64,000 bases of DNA from Anisakis pegreffii (taxonomy: Eukaryota; Nematoda; Chromadorea; Rhabditida; Anisakidae). The position numbers and the translations under genes are program-made. Under the pieces are notes generated by a model. That model was not told the origin of the DNA. It saw only the letters and a list, made by a program, of their open reading frames with translations, and searched no databases. Positions 27,397 to 40,450 of this stretch are shown one piece after another. The DNA lies in NCBI GenBank assembly GCA_035041965.1, contig JAPYMA010000305.1, positions 1 through 64,000 on the forward strand, read 5' to 3'. Numbering within the stretch: the stretch's first letter is position 1; each line of letters opens with the position of its first letter.

Positions 27397-30300
27397 TCAA
27401 CGTGCTCTTGCAGGACTGTAACCAGCAGTGCGAAATTTTTCCAGCACTTCATCTGGACAATTATTCAGACAACAACACAGTGTTCCATTCATGCTCTCCA
27501 CACCATAGCACTCATACTGACTCTTCGAATTAAATAATCTCACTCTCGAGCATAACTTTAAGCCAGCATAAAACGGATTTGACACAGCAATCGATTCTAT
27601 TCTATCCATACATCCCATCTGAAATTTTTATATTGTAGTTAGTGGATATGAATATTCAGAATTGTGTTACCACTGGTTGTATAAAGGTGAAATTTGCTTC
27701 CACGAAAACAGGTCGTAATTGATTATACAAAAGTAGTTTCCAATCCGCCATATTAGATATTTGTTAAATGAATATCAGATGCACAAAAAAATTAATCTGT
27801 AAACAACTGGGGGAAGAAACTAACAATATTGAGGGAATTATTGTAATAATTACGATACATGAAACATCCAGCGTGATTTGTGCACTTAGTCTCTGAGTAT
27901 AGGCTAGTGCGACAAGCCTTTCGGGTTCTTTTCAATGATTTTTGGTGTTTGCTTGCGAGAAGACGTTTGAAGGATCCCAGATCAGATTCACCTGAAACAT
28001 GTTCGTTTGATTAACGACACTCAACTGAGCCTGACAGCATTATTTTAGCTGGATTCAAATCTAATATAGTTTCAAAAAGTCATTCAAGACCACATAAAGT
28101 CGATGCCGATCAAGCAAATGAACTAGTAAGCAACGTACTGTTACAGCCTTCAGACGACGCCATACAAACGTTAATAAGCGCGTAGCCATGATCTGAACGG
28201 AAGAATTGCATTCGACGATGTTGTAAGTGAAACCTCGAAAGAATTGCACTGTACTCTGCATCAACAGCACCGAGTTTGAACGAGAACTTATTGTTTTGCA
28301 GATCTATGAGCATGTAACATAGTGGAACATCATCGACCAATACTTCCTGAATTGGTTGGCATGTGATTTCCACGATAGAAACAACACCTACTCAATCTGA
28401 AGGCAATAATTAGCTGATTTTTGTTATTTGATACTCAACAAATATTAACTAAGTATTATTTAGCAAGTACGGTCACAGTCTAAAATATCCAATAACAGAG
28501 TTAGGAAATTGGTTTTGTCTAATAACAATAATAATCACCCCTGCACTAGTATTATTGAACATGAAATGATCCGACTTGCGTTGTGCACCAACAAAACATT
28601 TACGACGCTGTTTCATAGCGGCTGTTGGTTTCAAGTTTTTCTCACAGAATTGCTTCTGGAAACTATTAAAGTATTCTTTCGACGCTGATTATAGATTCCT
28701 TTAATTCAATACGCTTACAATCCAATGAGACAGTACGAGATGCAATTCAACATCAAGAAAAACTGATGCAACAACCTGAGCAATCATCGTCCCACGACAA
28801 CTTAAAGTGTTCATCGAAAAAAATTAGTGAAATTTTTTCAATAATCATGCGGAATGTCAATTTTGAAACATTTCTCCAAAAAGTATCAAGTATCGGTTGG
28901 TCCTTATATCTTCCAACATAGTGTTGGAGTGCTTTGCCTTTCATGTTGCATTATTGTTTGTCCATATTTTTTACTCAGCAATAAATCATTATCGATCGAA
29001 TCAGCATCAAGAATAGGTGGAATCAGCGACTGCTCCTGTTCAAAAATTTGCTGCATTTTGTCTTTATCCATTGGCGATAAAGTCGAAACTCTTTGCGGTT
29101 TTGTCGTATTTTAATAAAAGAAAATTTTTTGCTCTGTCATTCGGTTATTTGGTTCGATTTGTCGTGATGAAGCAATAAAAAATGCTGATGTGCAAATTTT
29201 TACCGATGATTCGGAGTGTGAGCAATTTTGAATGCAAAAATTGCACTCTAATAAAAAAGAAATTCAAAACATGAACCGTTTGGCTCCTATCCTTACGACA
29301 AACGCAATAAATCGCCTCGTGAACAACTTGCAGAGTATGACCGCAGTCGGATAATTTCATCGGAACATAACTGAACACATTACATTCTGTACCATTCCAC
29401 TTCTGTTGTTTTCTCATGTTTCTGAAAACAGGAATACTGTTAGTCGTTTCATAATGCGCCTCAGTACCTGATAGTGCAATCGAATTTACCTGTCAGCAGT
29501 GAATGCATTGATGTCAAACATTATTGAAATCGGTTTACGGCTCGAAAGTTGAAAGAATGTAAAGCACCATAAATCTTTTGGAGGAAGCATCGAAAACACT
29601 TGCATCTGATACGAATAGATGTAATTGCTACAGGCTGGCATGAATCTGAAAATTTTCATTTGTTCTTAATTGTGATCGCTGCACCTTGGACATCGAAAGC
29701 GCCGTGACCTTTAAAAGAAAGAAGAAGATAACAAAAGGATAACAGCTTGGATGAGAGTTATGTTCATGGTAATCTTAGCGGCGCCGAGACAATTCGCTAA
29801 GGGGCGCTCGCGATTCGCACTTGCTTCGAAGATGCTAAGGCGTAGAGTGGGATTTAAGGTTAGCCTTGGACATGGGCTCAGCCCTAAATCCAGGCTTAGG
29901 CTCAGGGAAATGGAGAAGGTCGGAGGAACATAATGCATTACAAATTGTCTCGAACACCTTCATTCATATTCATTTTAGTTACTTCCTCGAAGAATAGCAG
30001 ATAATTAGATAACAGATACAAGCCGGATCATAGCCTGGCTCAGGCTCACAACATTAATGATATTGGTACACCACTCGGTTTCGAGCAAAACTTTCCTCTG
30101 CGAACGGAAAGTTTTGCTCGAAGCCGAGTGGTGTACCAATATCATTAATACTTCCTCGAATGTATTATATTAAACAGCGACTTACGCTGTGTTCGTCAGA
30201 CTTTCGATTAAACTTCGGTTGTGAAAACCGTCGTGATTGCACAAATGGTTGTTGTTGCAACACTTAATAAATTTCGCTGTTACAGCAGAAGATCTGTTGA

Positions 30301-33300
30301 AATCGGTGACGATACACTGTGCGGGAACTGTTCTTACATCATATCGATTCACTCCGATAGTCTCACACACACCACTTAGGTCTGCATTGAATTCAATCGC
30401 TATCCTTCAATAAATCTTATTTAGCTCGTTTTTGAAGCTATCTATCAGCTTTTTCCGGAAATTGAGATGACCGATTTGTTTTGATTCAATTTCTTTGATA
30501 AGACGTTATGTGAACCCATTATGAACTGCCATGAAAACAAGAATGAAAGACCAGCTTTAATGATGCGGAAATAATGCTTGTGTCACATAAATCACCATTT
30601 CCATCAACGTCTTTAGAATAGAAGCACAGATTTTAATGTTCAAAACACCCAGCAATGAACCATGTAATAGGAATCCAACCTTTTGTGATTTCAGTGGAAT
30701 TAAATTTTCAAACCTTAGCAAAAATTTTCACGACTGACATGAGAGAATTTTCAGAATCGTAGGTGTCATCAACATGGGTATTAATGAATCTTTTGACCGA
30801 CAAAATAAGCTCAAACTTCCATGTCCAACGTAGTCTACATACTGGGTTGAAGCCTTCATCATGCCGTCGTTGAAGTCGACTGAAACAACATTAAGACAAT
30901 GCGAAGAGCGATCAGGCAGTGACGTTCTGAACACTCTTGTTAGTTGCGATGTGACTCGTCCAGATTTCGCTTGCAGTATTAATTTTCCATGTGCACAATG
31001 CCAAAGACGTGTCTGAGCCAACGTTTCAGATGAAAGATTGCCTGAATAAAATGCTGTCTAAGTTGTTTAGCCTTCCGTGAGAAATCAACTCGCATTCTAA
31101 TAAAAACTTTTCATGTGGTTGTAATCTCTTTATATTCGCAAGCAATCCCTGTACAAAACACCACTTCGTCAGTTTTCTGACAAAGAAATTTCCTTCTTGA
31201 AAATTGCCTTGAAATTTCCTCAAGATTCCCTTTCTGTTGGTGACGATACAGCTGGAAGCATCTCTCAGAAGGGGATTTATCTCTGTTGCAGCTCGAAAAT
31301 CTTCAAAATTGAATAGCACACATCCGCTACAGTCTACAAATGCTCATTCAGCCATGCACCACTGCAGTATCAAAGCAGCTACAGTGTATAACAAAAACTG
31401 GAATGAAGATGTGATGATCTATGAGAGAAGGAGAATGGAGCGGGGTCGAAATTCGATAGTTACTGTGAATTTGTGAACTGAATTTGTGTGCCGAATGCAT
31501 TTTTCAAAGAACATATGCTTTCTGTTCAAAATTTATCAGTGTCGATTGCAAAACATTTCACTACTTTAGACCATCGAGATATTATTGAGCTTTAAGCCGC
31601 TTTTGCGAGTCCTATTCAACCGCTCTAATCAATGACAATGGATTTTTATTCTTCAAAGAAACGGTTGAGGTTGAGATTTGGCAACGAAAAAAGCATCTGT
31701 CAAATTTACAAGCACGATGAAGTACCATCTGGTCGACTGTAGATAAAATCTCGATAAATCCAGTCGTGTAAAAGGTCCGCATTTGACCAATCCTTTTCGT
31801 AAATGATTTCCCTTTCCAACGGCTTTCCATTCTTCACGATTACTGCCGAGTGCAAATGAGCTTTATCTTGCCATATTGGTATGTTTACTGCCGGATAGTA
31901 GAGTTGCTTAACCGATGAAGAGAAGGCACAGTGTGAAAATGTCGAATGCTTATCGGGATAACAACAACAGTACAACGCATAGTCATACATTGAAACATAT
32001 TGCCAGCATTCTCCATCCCTCAATTCCGTTTCCTTTCGCATACTTCCTTTTGTTGCACACAGTTTCTGTTGCGACGCCAACCGTGCCAATGAATTCTATA
32101 AATCATTCCGTTCAATTTCAAACATTTTGTTTATCACCCAAATCCGAATTGATAGATCTAAAGGTTCGAAACCCAGCTACCAGTGTATTGAACAACTAAA
32201 GGAATTCGCCTTCAGTTCAGAAAACAATTATTGACTCACGGCTTTCCTTGCATTAGAGCGCTCACTAAGCCCTCGGCTCCGAGATTTTCAAACGATTAAA
32301 TTGGTTATATAAGGTTCAATAATATACTGAGTGTTCTCGACGTTTCTATGCTGACACTTAATCTAAGAATTAGTCGTCTCCCTATCTGCTCACAAAACCT
32401 TTTCAAGTTCAGCAAATGATTCAGACGCTGCTTTGTTGAAATGGCATTCATTACATGCCAATATCAAATGAATATGCATTGGCGAGTGACTTCAATCTAA
32501 ACGTTTGTTCGTGATTATAGGAAGTGGCATTTGTAAGCTTAAATCGCCCACTAAGATCAAAAATGTTAAGTGAGACAAAGTGTGGATGATTCGGTCGAAA
32601 ATCAGTTCCATATTTGAGCGTTAATCAACAAATTCTCGAACGGACTGAGTGACGATGTGCAGTCTGATAACGTTGATCAATACGGTTGAATAGTAGAGGA
32701 CCCGAATAGATTGTCACATTCGAGTTCTTCTCCAGCATGAAGAAGCATGTGTGAACACCCTTGATATAACCCTTAAAGTTGAATGTTCGTTTTGAGAATT
32801 ACATCCATTACGCCAGTCTTAGATTGTTTCACTCAAAATTAACTTAGAGAGTTTTCAGTAGATCTTACCCATTACGAAAAGATAACAGTAAATAACTTAA
32901 GGCATTGTGACCAACCATAAGTGTACCATCTGGAGTGAGACATCTGAGTGACGGTCTACCGTGATTTATCCATTCATGTGGTAATTTTGGCAGATGTTCC
33001 ATTGCATTCAGTTGGAGTTGCAATATTATGGCATTTTCAGACTTCTTAAAATGTCAATCAAAAGTCACTTAAACGCTGGGAATTTTGTAAGCGAATAGAT
33101 GGCTTGATTTAGATGAACTTATTTGAATGGAGAAAAAATGACTTCAGATCAGTAAAAGAGTTCGGGTAATTTGGAGGAAGCGCGTGTGTCGCAGGTTTTT
33201 GATGATTATTTCTAACTTTTCGCCATTCTCCAAAACTCTTAAGAACTGAATGACACTGAACAAAACTCTTTAGAAAATTGACTGTTTTTGACTTTTGCAA

Positions 33301-35013
33301 TGAATAAGGACATCACTGAAGCTCAATTTGCCAAAAGGTCAATGGCAGATACATCATTCCTATACCACTGACTTGATTCTAGAAGCAGCGACTAAAGGTT
33401 AGACTTTGGCTGAAGCTTGGGTGGGTTTGAGATTGGCGTCATTAGTGAGTTTTTCTGATTCATGGACTGAGACTTGCACGGAGCTAGAATCTCATCAAGA
33501 AATAGTGTTCTGCTTAGGATCAAATTAAAAATTAGCTTTGTGTGTAGCAAGTTAAAACCAGTTTGCAAGATTATAGTAACGATTGAGCCTTCCGACCAAT
33601 CAAAATAATTGTTTTCGAGATCTCAACGATGAAAGTGAATGCATTTCAAAAATTTAACAACTCACTTGCAGCATGTGCTCGCAAGCCTTAATGCTCCAAC
33701 AACACATATAGAAAACGTCATACAGTACCATCGGCCGCGATAAGTTCTTTCCATCCCAGTCATCACTTCAACATTACCACATTACTAACACTTTCATTTA
33801 AAAGGCACTCTGTATCGTTTTCGATTCAGCTATTCTTTCATTCGGATCCACAACATTCATCAACAACATTCGTCAACTCTGACAACTGAGTCGTGCATTA
33901 CTGTGGCGTGACAGTGCTTTGATGGAACTATGAGTCGATCGTTGCGTAAGAATGACAAATTTGGTATCAGAAACAATTTATTCTTCATTCTAAATGTTAC
34001 ATTTTGATAATCCTTCTGCGCTAATCATGCATTTTCAAGATAGTGTTGCCGTTTTGTAAAGAAAGCGATAACTTGAACTCAAGAGAACCACTCGATTAAC
34101 AAGTCTCATGCAAAAGACGATCGCTCTTCAATGAAAAATGAATCCGAGATGCTATGCTACAGTGGGTTATAATGCTCTTAAAACTAACATGTAGTGGTTT
34201 GGTATTGTTCTGGCACCGAATGAAAAGCCGTTGAAGAAACAGTGTTCACGTGCCTTTCGTTTCCCACTGCAGTACGGCGCTATGTTTCGCGTTATCACTT
34301 GGCCATCGTCTTTTGCTCCGTTCAGTAGTTCGAATCTTTGTGTGCCAATCTCGAACGCGTACCAGCAATAGAAATTCTGAATGCTTTTTTACTTTGATTA
34401 TTTCGAGCCAATGTTAGAACTGTTTTCGCAATGTACTGCACGCATTTTCTAGTATTCCTGTGATTGTGAATTGGTTTTCAGTTGACACTTCTATTTGTTC
34501 TCGTTGCTTAAGTATTTACTTCCTTCTCCATTGAATTGATTAAGTGATACCACATGCGTTCACGAATGTCATCTCACGAGTTCACTGTTTTGAGAAGAGT
34601 TTGTTCGTTACTTATGTTCTCGTCGCCAAAATCAATGCAGAATCATTTTAGAAAACTTGCATTTTTCCGCAAGCATTTTTTCAATCGTGGACCGACTGTG
34701 CTCGACTGTTGAGGTCCGCCTTTGCAACCTGAAAGAGCCAACTTTTCTCACCTTTAGACACAAATAGCACTTTGGAGATCGCATGCGTTCGAATGGAAAT
34801 ATTCAATTTGAAAAACTAAATCAAACAAACCCAGGTGAAGGGAAGACTTCCTACGCGGATCTACCACTAACGCAGAGTTGAATTTTTGTCTGGAACCATT
34901 GGACTCGCAAAACTAGATGGAAGCAAAGGCGAGAGGTAAGATAAAACGTTTCGAACGAACATACCACCATGCAAAAATGCAATAGACGCCGCAAAAGTGA
35001 GAAGCAACCGCAT
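27397..35013 (-). CDS. Large secreted cysteine-rich protein, ET-module/three-finger-like repeats
   Basis: Family not recognised. Nineteen exons chain with GT-AG ends and agreeing phases: 35013-34965, 34728-34697, 34376-34189, 33765-33666, 33291-33217, 33044-32869, 32489-32399, 32065-31726, 31333-31155, 31012-30817, 30381-30186, 29645-29490, 29421-29204, 29088-28975, 28937-28776, 28684-28547, 28387-28139, 27991-27825, 27618-27397. The total is 3,048 nt, about 1,015 residues. A signal peptide (MRLLLTFAASIAFLHGG) begins it; there is no clear membrane segment. About 50 cysteines recur in blocks ending CC or CCC then C: YMCCWSIKAC near 110, LYCCCYPDK near 270, IKCCNNNHLCN near 510, CMASSEGCN near 880, LCCCLNNC near 990. 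This resembles nematode ET-type or Ly6-like disulfide modules. Exons 2, 4, 5, 7 and 14 and the 37 nt intron at 28938 are the weakest. It sits head to head with the Ig-EGF gene. Confidence 0.72.
30053..30149. repeat. Near-perfect hairpin, 44 bp arms, 9 bp loop
   Basis: Arms 30053-30096 and 30106-30149 are reverse complements with a single mismatch. The hairpin lies in the intron between the exons at 30186 and 29645 of the cysteine-rich gene. No open frame is present; it could be a MITE core or form a strong RNA stem in the pre-mRNA. Confidence 0.9.
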
Positions 35014-35650
35014 ACCGTCAACCTGAAATACACTACAATGGTTTCAAGGAAATAAAGATTTCCAATGATTTAACTGAATGATTGCTTAACTTTACATTGT
35101 TCAAAATTTTGTCTCAAATTATGCAAATAATTTTAAAAGCATATATTCAAATCAGTTTAAAAATTATTCAATGTTTGAAAACAGTTCTTTATGTAACTGT
35201 TCAAAAAGTGCTGGTGCAGTTTGTGACATGCTTCTTATTCACGGTCACCTACCGCATGTAACAATGTGCGAATTTTATAATGATCTTTGGAATCAGTTGA
35301 CATGAGTGACTAATTCGTGACGTTACTCAAGAAGCAACATATGAATTGAGTAATTTACTACGTTTTTGAGACTCTCTCTGTTCCACTTTATTCATGTTTT
35401 CTCCAAGTTTGAGCAGAACTTTCACAATTTTTTTTGCGAAAGACCTGCGTAGCACCGATTCTTTCAGAGATGACCCTCAGTCAAGTTTCTCCTTGCATCA
35501 ATTCGTTCCTCCGCGATGAAATTATTCAAAAATTTGAATTCATTCGGAAATGTCACACGTGAATACTCAATTTTCTTGAGTATGCAAATTATCTACCTGA
35601 ATACGAATCAGTCCAATGTTCAGTTTCACTTTGTTTCGGAGGCAATCAAG
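35014..35650. promoter_or_regulatory. Shared divergent promoter region
   Basis: This stretch of about 640 bases separates the start codons of the minus-strand cysteine-rich gene and the plus-strand Ig-EGF gene. On the minus side a TGTATTTCAG acceptor ends 9 bases before ATG. On the plus side an AAG precedes the ATG directly. No TATA box or motif stands out. Confidence 0.5.
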
Positions 35651-38600
35651 ATGGATGGTAGCGTGTTTATTGGCGCATTACTTCTTTACAGTGTTCCGTC
35701 TTCCGCAGATGAGAGGGGTGATTTTGGTGAGTTCTGTGGTGATTGTTTATGGTAGTATTCGTTCTCATGATTAGTGTTTTAGTTATCAGCTCCTCTTCAT
35801 TATGACCTATCTTCCGTTCCATCTCGTACACTTCCACCTAATAAAAGTGAGCTTGCCACATCACGATAAATGATTTAAGAAAGATTCAAGAAGTAGGAAC
35901 TGATTATAAAAACTTGTTGGTATTGAAACTGTGAACAACATCCAGTGAGGAGCACACAATTTTAGACAAGTGTCTAAAATTGCTGAATATCCAACTATTA
36001 TCACACATACCACGCATGCCCGTTGAATTGATGCAAAATGGGATCAGTAAACTGATTGCATTTCACTTCAAGAACGCGCAGAATATGTTTTCCTCGCACC
36101 AACTCAAAAATGTGTCCTGAACTTTGTGGAGAAGCTTCGAATGTGCTGAAAAAAAAGAGGTTCCTAGCACTCGTACTTTGGATTATGCACTCGATGATTT
36201 ATTTTTCACCGTTCTATACCTCAATCGAAGACAACGATAGATGACACCTCTACGGTTCACAGTAAAGAGAGACGTTCTCCTCTAATTTTCTCGATCACGT
36301 TCCGCAAAAAAAAACTTGTTTTACATTCCAAATGTCAACCACCGCCCTCCCAGTTTCCATCTTGGCCCCCACACCTCCATCAGATAGCACACGTTGTTAA
36401 TGGCGTCGATCGACACACTGGAAAAAATATCTGGAATGAACAAAGCGTAATTCATCAGACAATGTAGGTCTGGACTCGAAACTGCGCCTTACGTTCGCAA
36501 CCTCTCTTTGCACTTTTCAAAGTGAACTTTTAAGTTTCACCAAGCGTTCTTGGCTCTCCGGAACAACAGATTTACACAACCAGAGCAACCATCTATAAAC
36601 CACTTGGGAGACATGTGTTGATGAACTGCGCCGCTTATGAAATAGCACAAAGAAATAATATAGCAGTGAATGAAACACGTTGGATCCACCACCAACCAGA
36701 AGGACGAGGCATCAAAATTATAAAGGCGTCCCCGAAGCGAACTTTCCAGTATGTTCACTTTCTTTTCGCATTTTCAAGCTTCACCTCATTTATGAAAATA
36801 TGTCATCAGCTTTGCTGTTTACGAAAACAAGAATCGCCGTGCAATTCGTGTGTTTTTTCCTGATCTTTCGAAACATCGATTATTCGGTCGTGCACGTGGT
36901 AATACGAAAATCCCCTTCAAATATTTCAAGAGCACGCTTAGATAATTTCAGAATATTTCAACTTGAATAAAATTATGCCTTGCATCAAATAAATTTTTGC
37001 AGTCGCCATTATATCAATTTTGCTGAGAGGATACTGAATGTTTTCAATATCCAAATGATAGATGATGGTGATTACGACTGTCAGATACTTACCAAGTCTG
37101 GCACAGTAATGATCTCGCGTGTTACACTCGGTGAGTCTCCGATACTAATGAGGCTCGACGATACATGAGTCGAGATGAACCACCAATCTTTTAGAACATT
37201 AATTTTATCGGACGTGAAAAGAGAAGGTGCATGAGGGAGTCTATTTCTGCGATCATGTTCTTGACAGACGTCAGTGAATCGTAATCGCGGAATTGATAAG
37301 CAAGCGATAATCGAACCTCATGAAGAATTGAAGATGAACAGAACCTTTCTTTGCAGTTATACAAAACTGTGGTACAGAGGAGGTTGAACTGAAGGAGTCG
37401 AGGAACGAACGAAATCCCTGTCAGTACGGAGCATGTACTGTGGTGATGGAACCACCACAGTCAGGATATCAGTATATGAAATGCAGCTGTGTTACGCAAT
37501 ATACTGGCGAATTTTGCAACGGTTGGTTGTTGTACGCTCATCACACTGTTAGCGATCGAAACATTCCTCCAAGTTACAGATTAGTCAGTTCGAGGAGTGT
37601 TGAGCTGCTCGGACTATACCTGATCATTCGGAGTAAACCAGCCGCCCGCTAAAATAGTTCAAAACCACTCGAGATAATTACACAGGATTCGTAACTCAGC
37701 AACATCCCAAACGGGTTGCTACATCGAATCATTTCTCCCTGATGAAATTTCCTTCTGATAACTTTTGAAAATGGTCATCGCAGTTTCTAAAATAACATTT
37801 AACCGAATGTGAAAGAAACTAATTTTCGTCTGAAATTATTCGAACACTTCAGTAATTGCTAACTAGGCGAACAGTTTGAAAAGTGTTTATTATGGACAAG
37901 TATTATATTTCAACATTCATTGCCTTGGAATTGCTCATGCCCAAATGGTTATAGGATGAATTTCAGAGATGAACTTTTTGTAATGAAGTCAAGAAAACGT
38001 GGTTGTATTTGATAATGTAGTTTCGGTCAACCATAGGATGCACGTATCTAGATAATATCGCTATTGCTAACCGTGCTTGATTTTCAGTTCTCGTGGAAGG
38101 AGCACTTTGGCGTGAAATGCTTAGGTTCTCACCTTTCGCTGCTCATATGCTAGCATTTTGCTGTATCATCGTCTTCTACTTCTGTTGTCATCACGGGTAA
38201 ATTTGCAGTTTGATTGGCATTCAGTGATCAAAAACAGCATTTCGTCGCCGTCATTTGTTTAAATGCATCGAGATCATTGTTTTACAAGAATGTTTTCAAT
38301 ATACTCCTGGAGTTTCCACTGCATTCTGAGACACTCTCCACATGAAATCAAAAAAGTTCATTCTCAACATTGCTGGCTGAACGCTAACCGTAACAAGTCC
38401 AGCAACTGCTTTTGATTTTTTCTCTAAGACAACTGCCTCCATTACAACTTTCGCCGAGCATAACTGTCCCAATGATTCGCGTTAGTTTAATTGTGATTAA
38501 AAGCTCTCGACAGTTAGCCACGACCCCATCTGTGGCTTGGCCGCGGCCTCGAGAAGAACCTCAGCCTCAGCAGCAGCCTCACACTCAGTATAAGCCTAAG

Positions 38601-40450
38601 GTAATATAATAATAGTGATAGCGACGATGATTGTAATATTGATAATGTAAATCGAAAGGACGCATGTTTACGAGAATGAGTATCGTGAAAGCAGGTTGTC
38701 AAGAGGCAGCTGTTCAGTGGGCAGTCAAAAGTAATTATCCGGATACTGTTTATCTGAAAAAGCGTTCTGTTGAAACTGAACACCCATCCTTTACATTGAG
38801 TCTTTATGATTACTTATGCGAAAGATAATGCTGCGCACACTCGCTGAATTCTCCTCGTCACCCATATTTTGCTTCTGCCCCTAACTGATTCTCCGAAGCA
38901 TGCACGCATTCCAGCTTTTCGGCTCATTCACAATGCAGTGGGAGGCAGTTCAAATAATGGATATCGGTGACGACGTCCTTTGAAATTTATGGCTCACTCT
39001 CCAGAAAAAATGATAAATTCATAATCCAGCTTGCTGACTTAATGCGATTGACTTGCTGGCTTCTGCGACAAAGGTTGTTAACATTTTCCCAAAAGCTATA
39101 TCTTTCAATCTCAAATACCGAGCGTTAGTCACTCCGATATCTTGTTTGGTACGTCAGTTCAGAATATGTGAGATTGAATGTGGAGAGTTTTGCTTTACCG
39201 TTCTTCGTGTGAAACGTGAAGAAGAGTAAATTGTTTGCTCATTATTGAATATCAACATTGATCTTTTTTGCGATCGTCGATGTGAATACCACTAAAAGAT
39301 GAGTGGTAATAACACATCACATGCATGCTGAGCGCATCCTTTTAGTTAGCACTAAGGATTACTGATTTCCATATTGCTATTGAGCAATCGTCGTGAAATT
39401 CTCATTTTATGGGCATAAATCGGATTTGTTCACTTCTAGAAGAGCATAAACCGCATGCACCAACAGCAATTCAATTTGGCAAATTTTATCACCATTCGTT
39501 GCGCTTGATTCGATCAATTGCACTTTCTTAATGCAACGTGAAATCAATAAGGAGAAAGAGCAGTTGTAAACGATCATTTTAAGATATCACTTAAATCACC
39601 GATAACATCTAAGTGTCCAAGTCATTCATCTTTTCTGAAATGAAACTATCGAGCATTCTAAATCCTTTATCGTTTTTGTGCTCGAAATATATCAGTCTCT
39701 CGGCGACTTACACATTTTCATTAACTTTACAACTTTTTTCATCACTCTTCGAAGCTTTCATGAACTTTTAGTTTTTATCCTTTGCATTGATTTTCAAATG
39801 TGAATATTTAAATAGTCTTTCGCATTACAGGTGAAATATTTAAGAAGTGCAACATTTTTCTGAATCTTTTTTTTTCGATTAAGGCTCGAACGATGTTTTG
39901 CAATGATTGTGCGAAATTATGTCAACAATTGCATTCACCTGCTCATTCTGCATTCCATTTAAGCAACTCAGATTGTAGTGTCATATAGTTCCGCTTGAAG
40001 TTCGTGACATATTAAGACTTATTGACGCGCGAGAGACTAAATATTCACATCCAAAAAATTGAAAGCAACATCCTTAAAATTAAATTGACGGGGCCATTTG
40101 TAAGCTTCCCTTCTCACAACGCCGCTTTTTCCACTTGGTCGCTGAGCCTGGTTGCAGCAAACAATGCGTATGCCTTCGGGCATGGTTGGGGGCTATCAAT
40201 TTTATTTTGCTTGCACTTGCACAGCTCTGAAAGAAACTACTGATGTATTTTGATAGACACATGAACTTGAAGGGGATCTAAACCGAAAATATCGCTTGCC
40301 GATGAAGTAGTCGATGGGCCGAGAACATTGGACGATCCAAAAGTGCTCTATCCGGCCGCCTTATTACCCGAAATGGAGGATGATGCGCGTGCTGAAGAAC
40401 TCGACGAATTTGCTGTAACGCGCCTTCTCAAAGAACTTCAGAAGTCATAA
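35651..40450 (+). CDS. Ig-EGF single-pass membrane protein (neuregulin-like architecture, IGEG type)
   Basis: Likely a cell-surface ligand or adhesion protein. Exons are 35651-35726, 36535-36748, 37003-37130, 37357-37521, 38088-38196, 38429-38587 and 40273-40450. Phases all agree, giving 342 residues. A signal peptide (MDGSVFIGALLLYSVPSSA) is followed by one Ig domain: Cys57, Trp75 and the DDGDYDC motif with Cys123. An EGF domain covers residues 144-193, with six cysteines ending C-S-C-V-T-Q-Y-T-G-E-F-C. A transmembrane segment lies at about 208-228, and then comes a tail that is Pro/Gln-rich and ends acidic. The order signal-Ig-EGF-TM matches neuregulin and the C. elegans IGEG proteins; which orthologue is not settled. 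The last intron uses a GTATAA donor chosen because it restores phase. Reading to a later donor at 38601 would break the frame. Acceptors of exons 2, 6 and 7 are AAG rather than CAG. Confidence 0.87.

Noticed and set aside
31026..31319. Alternative frame across the exon at 31155-31333 that is also cysteine-containing
   Set aside because: Only the chosen frame joins both neighbours in phase (GAT-G to AC-TGT upstream and TTT to ACA downstream).
32600..32780. Open minus frames that looked like another exon of the cysteine-rich gene (two competing frames)
   Set aside because: Neither fits the phase of the exon before it (phase 2), while skipping to 32489 does.
36537..36758. Minus-strand frame with a DGCSGC motif resembling an exon of the cysteine-rich gene
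   Set aside because: The opposite strand here is a phase-consistent Ig-domain exon of the Ig-EGF gene, so the minus frame is its shadow.
38695..38730. Possible 12-codon exon in the Ig-EGF gene
   Set aside because: Including it leaves the last exon out of frame; the GTATAA donor at 38588 gives a consistent join without it.
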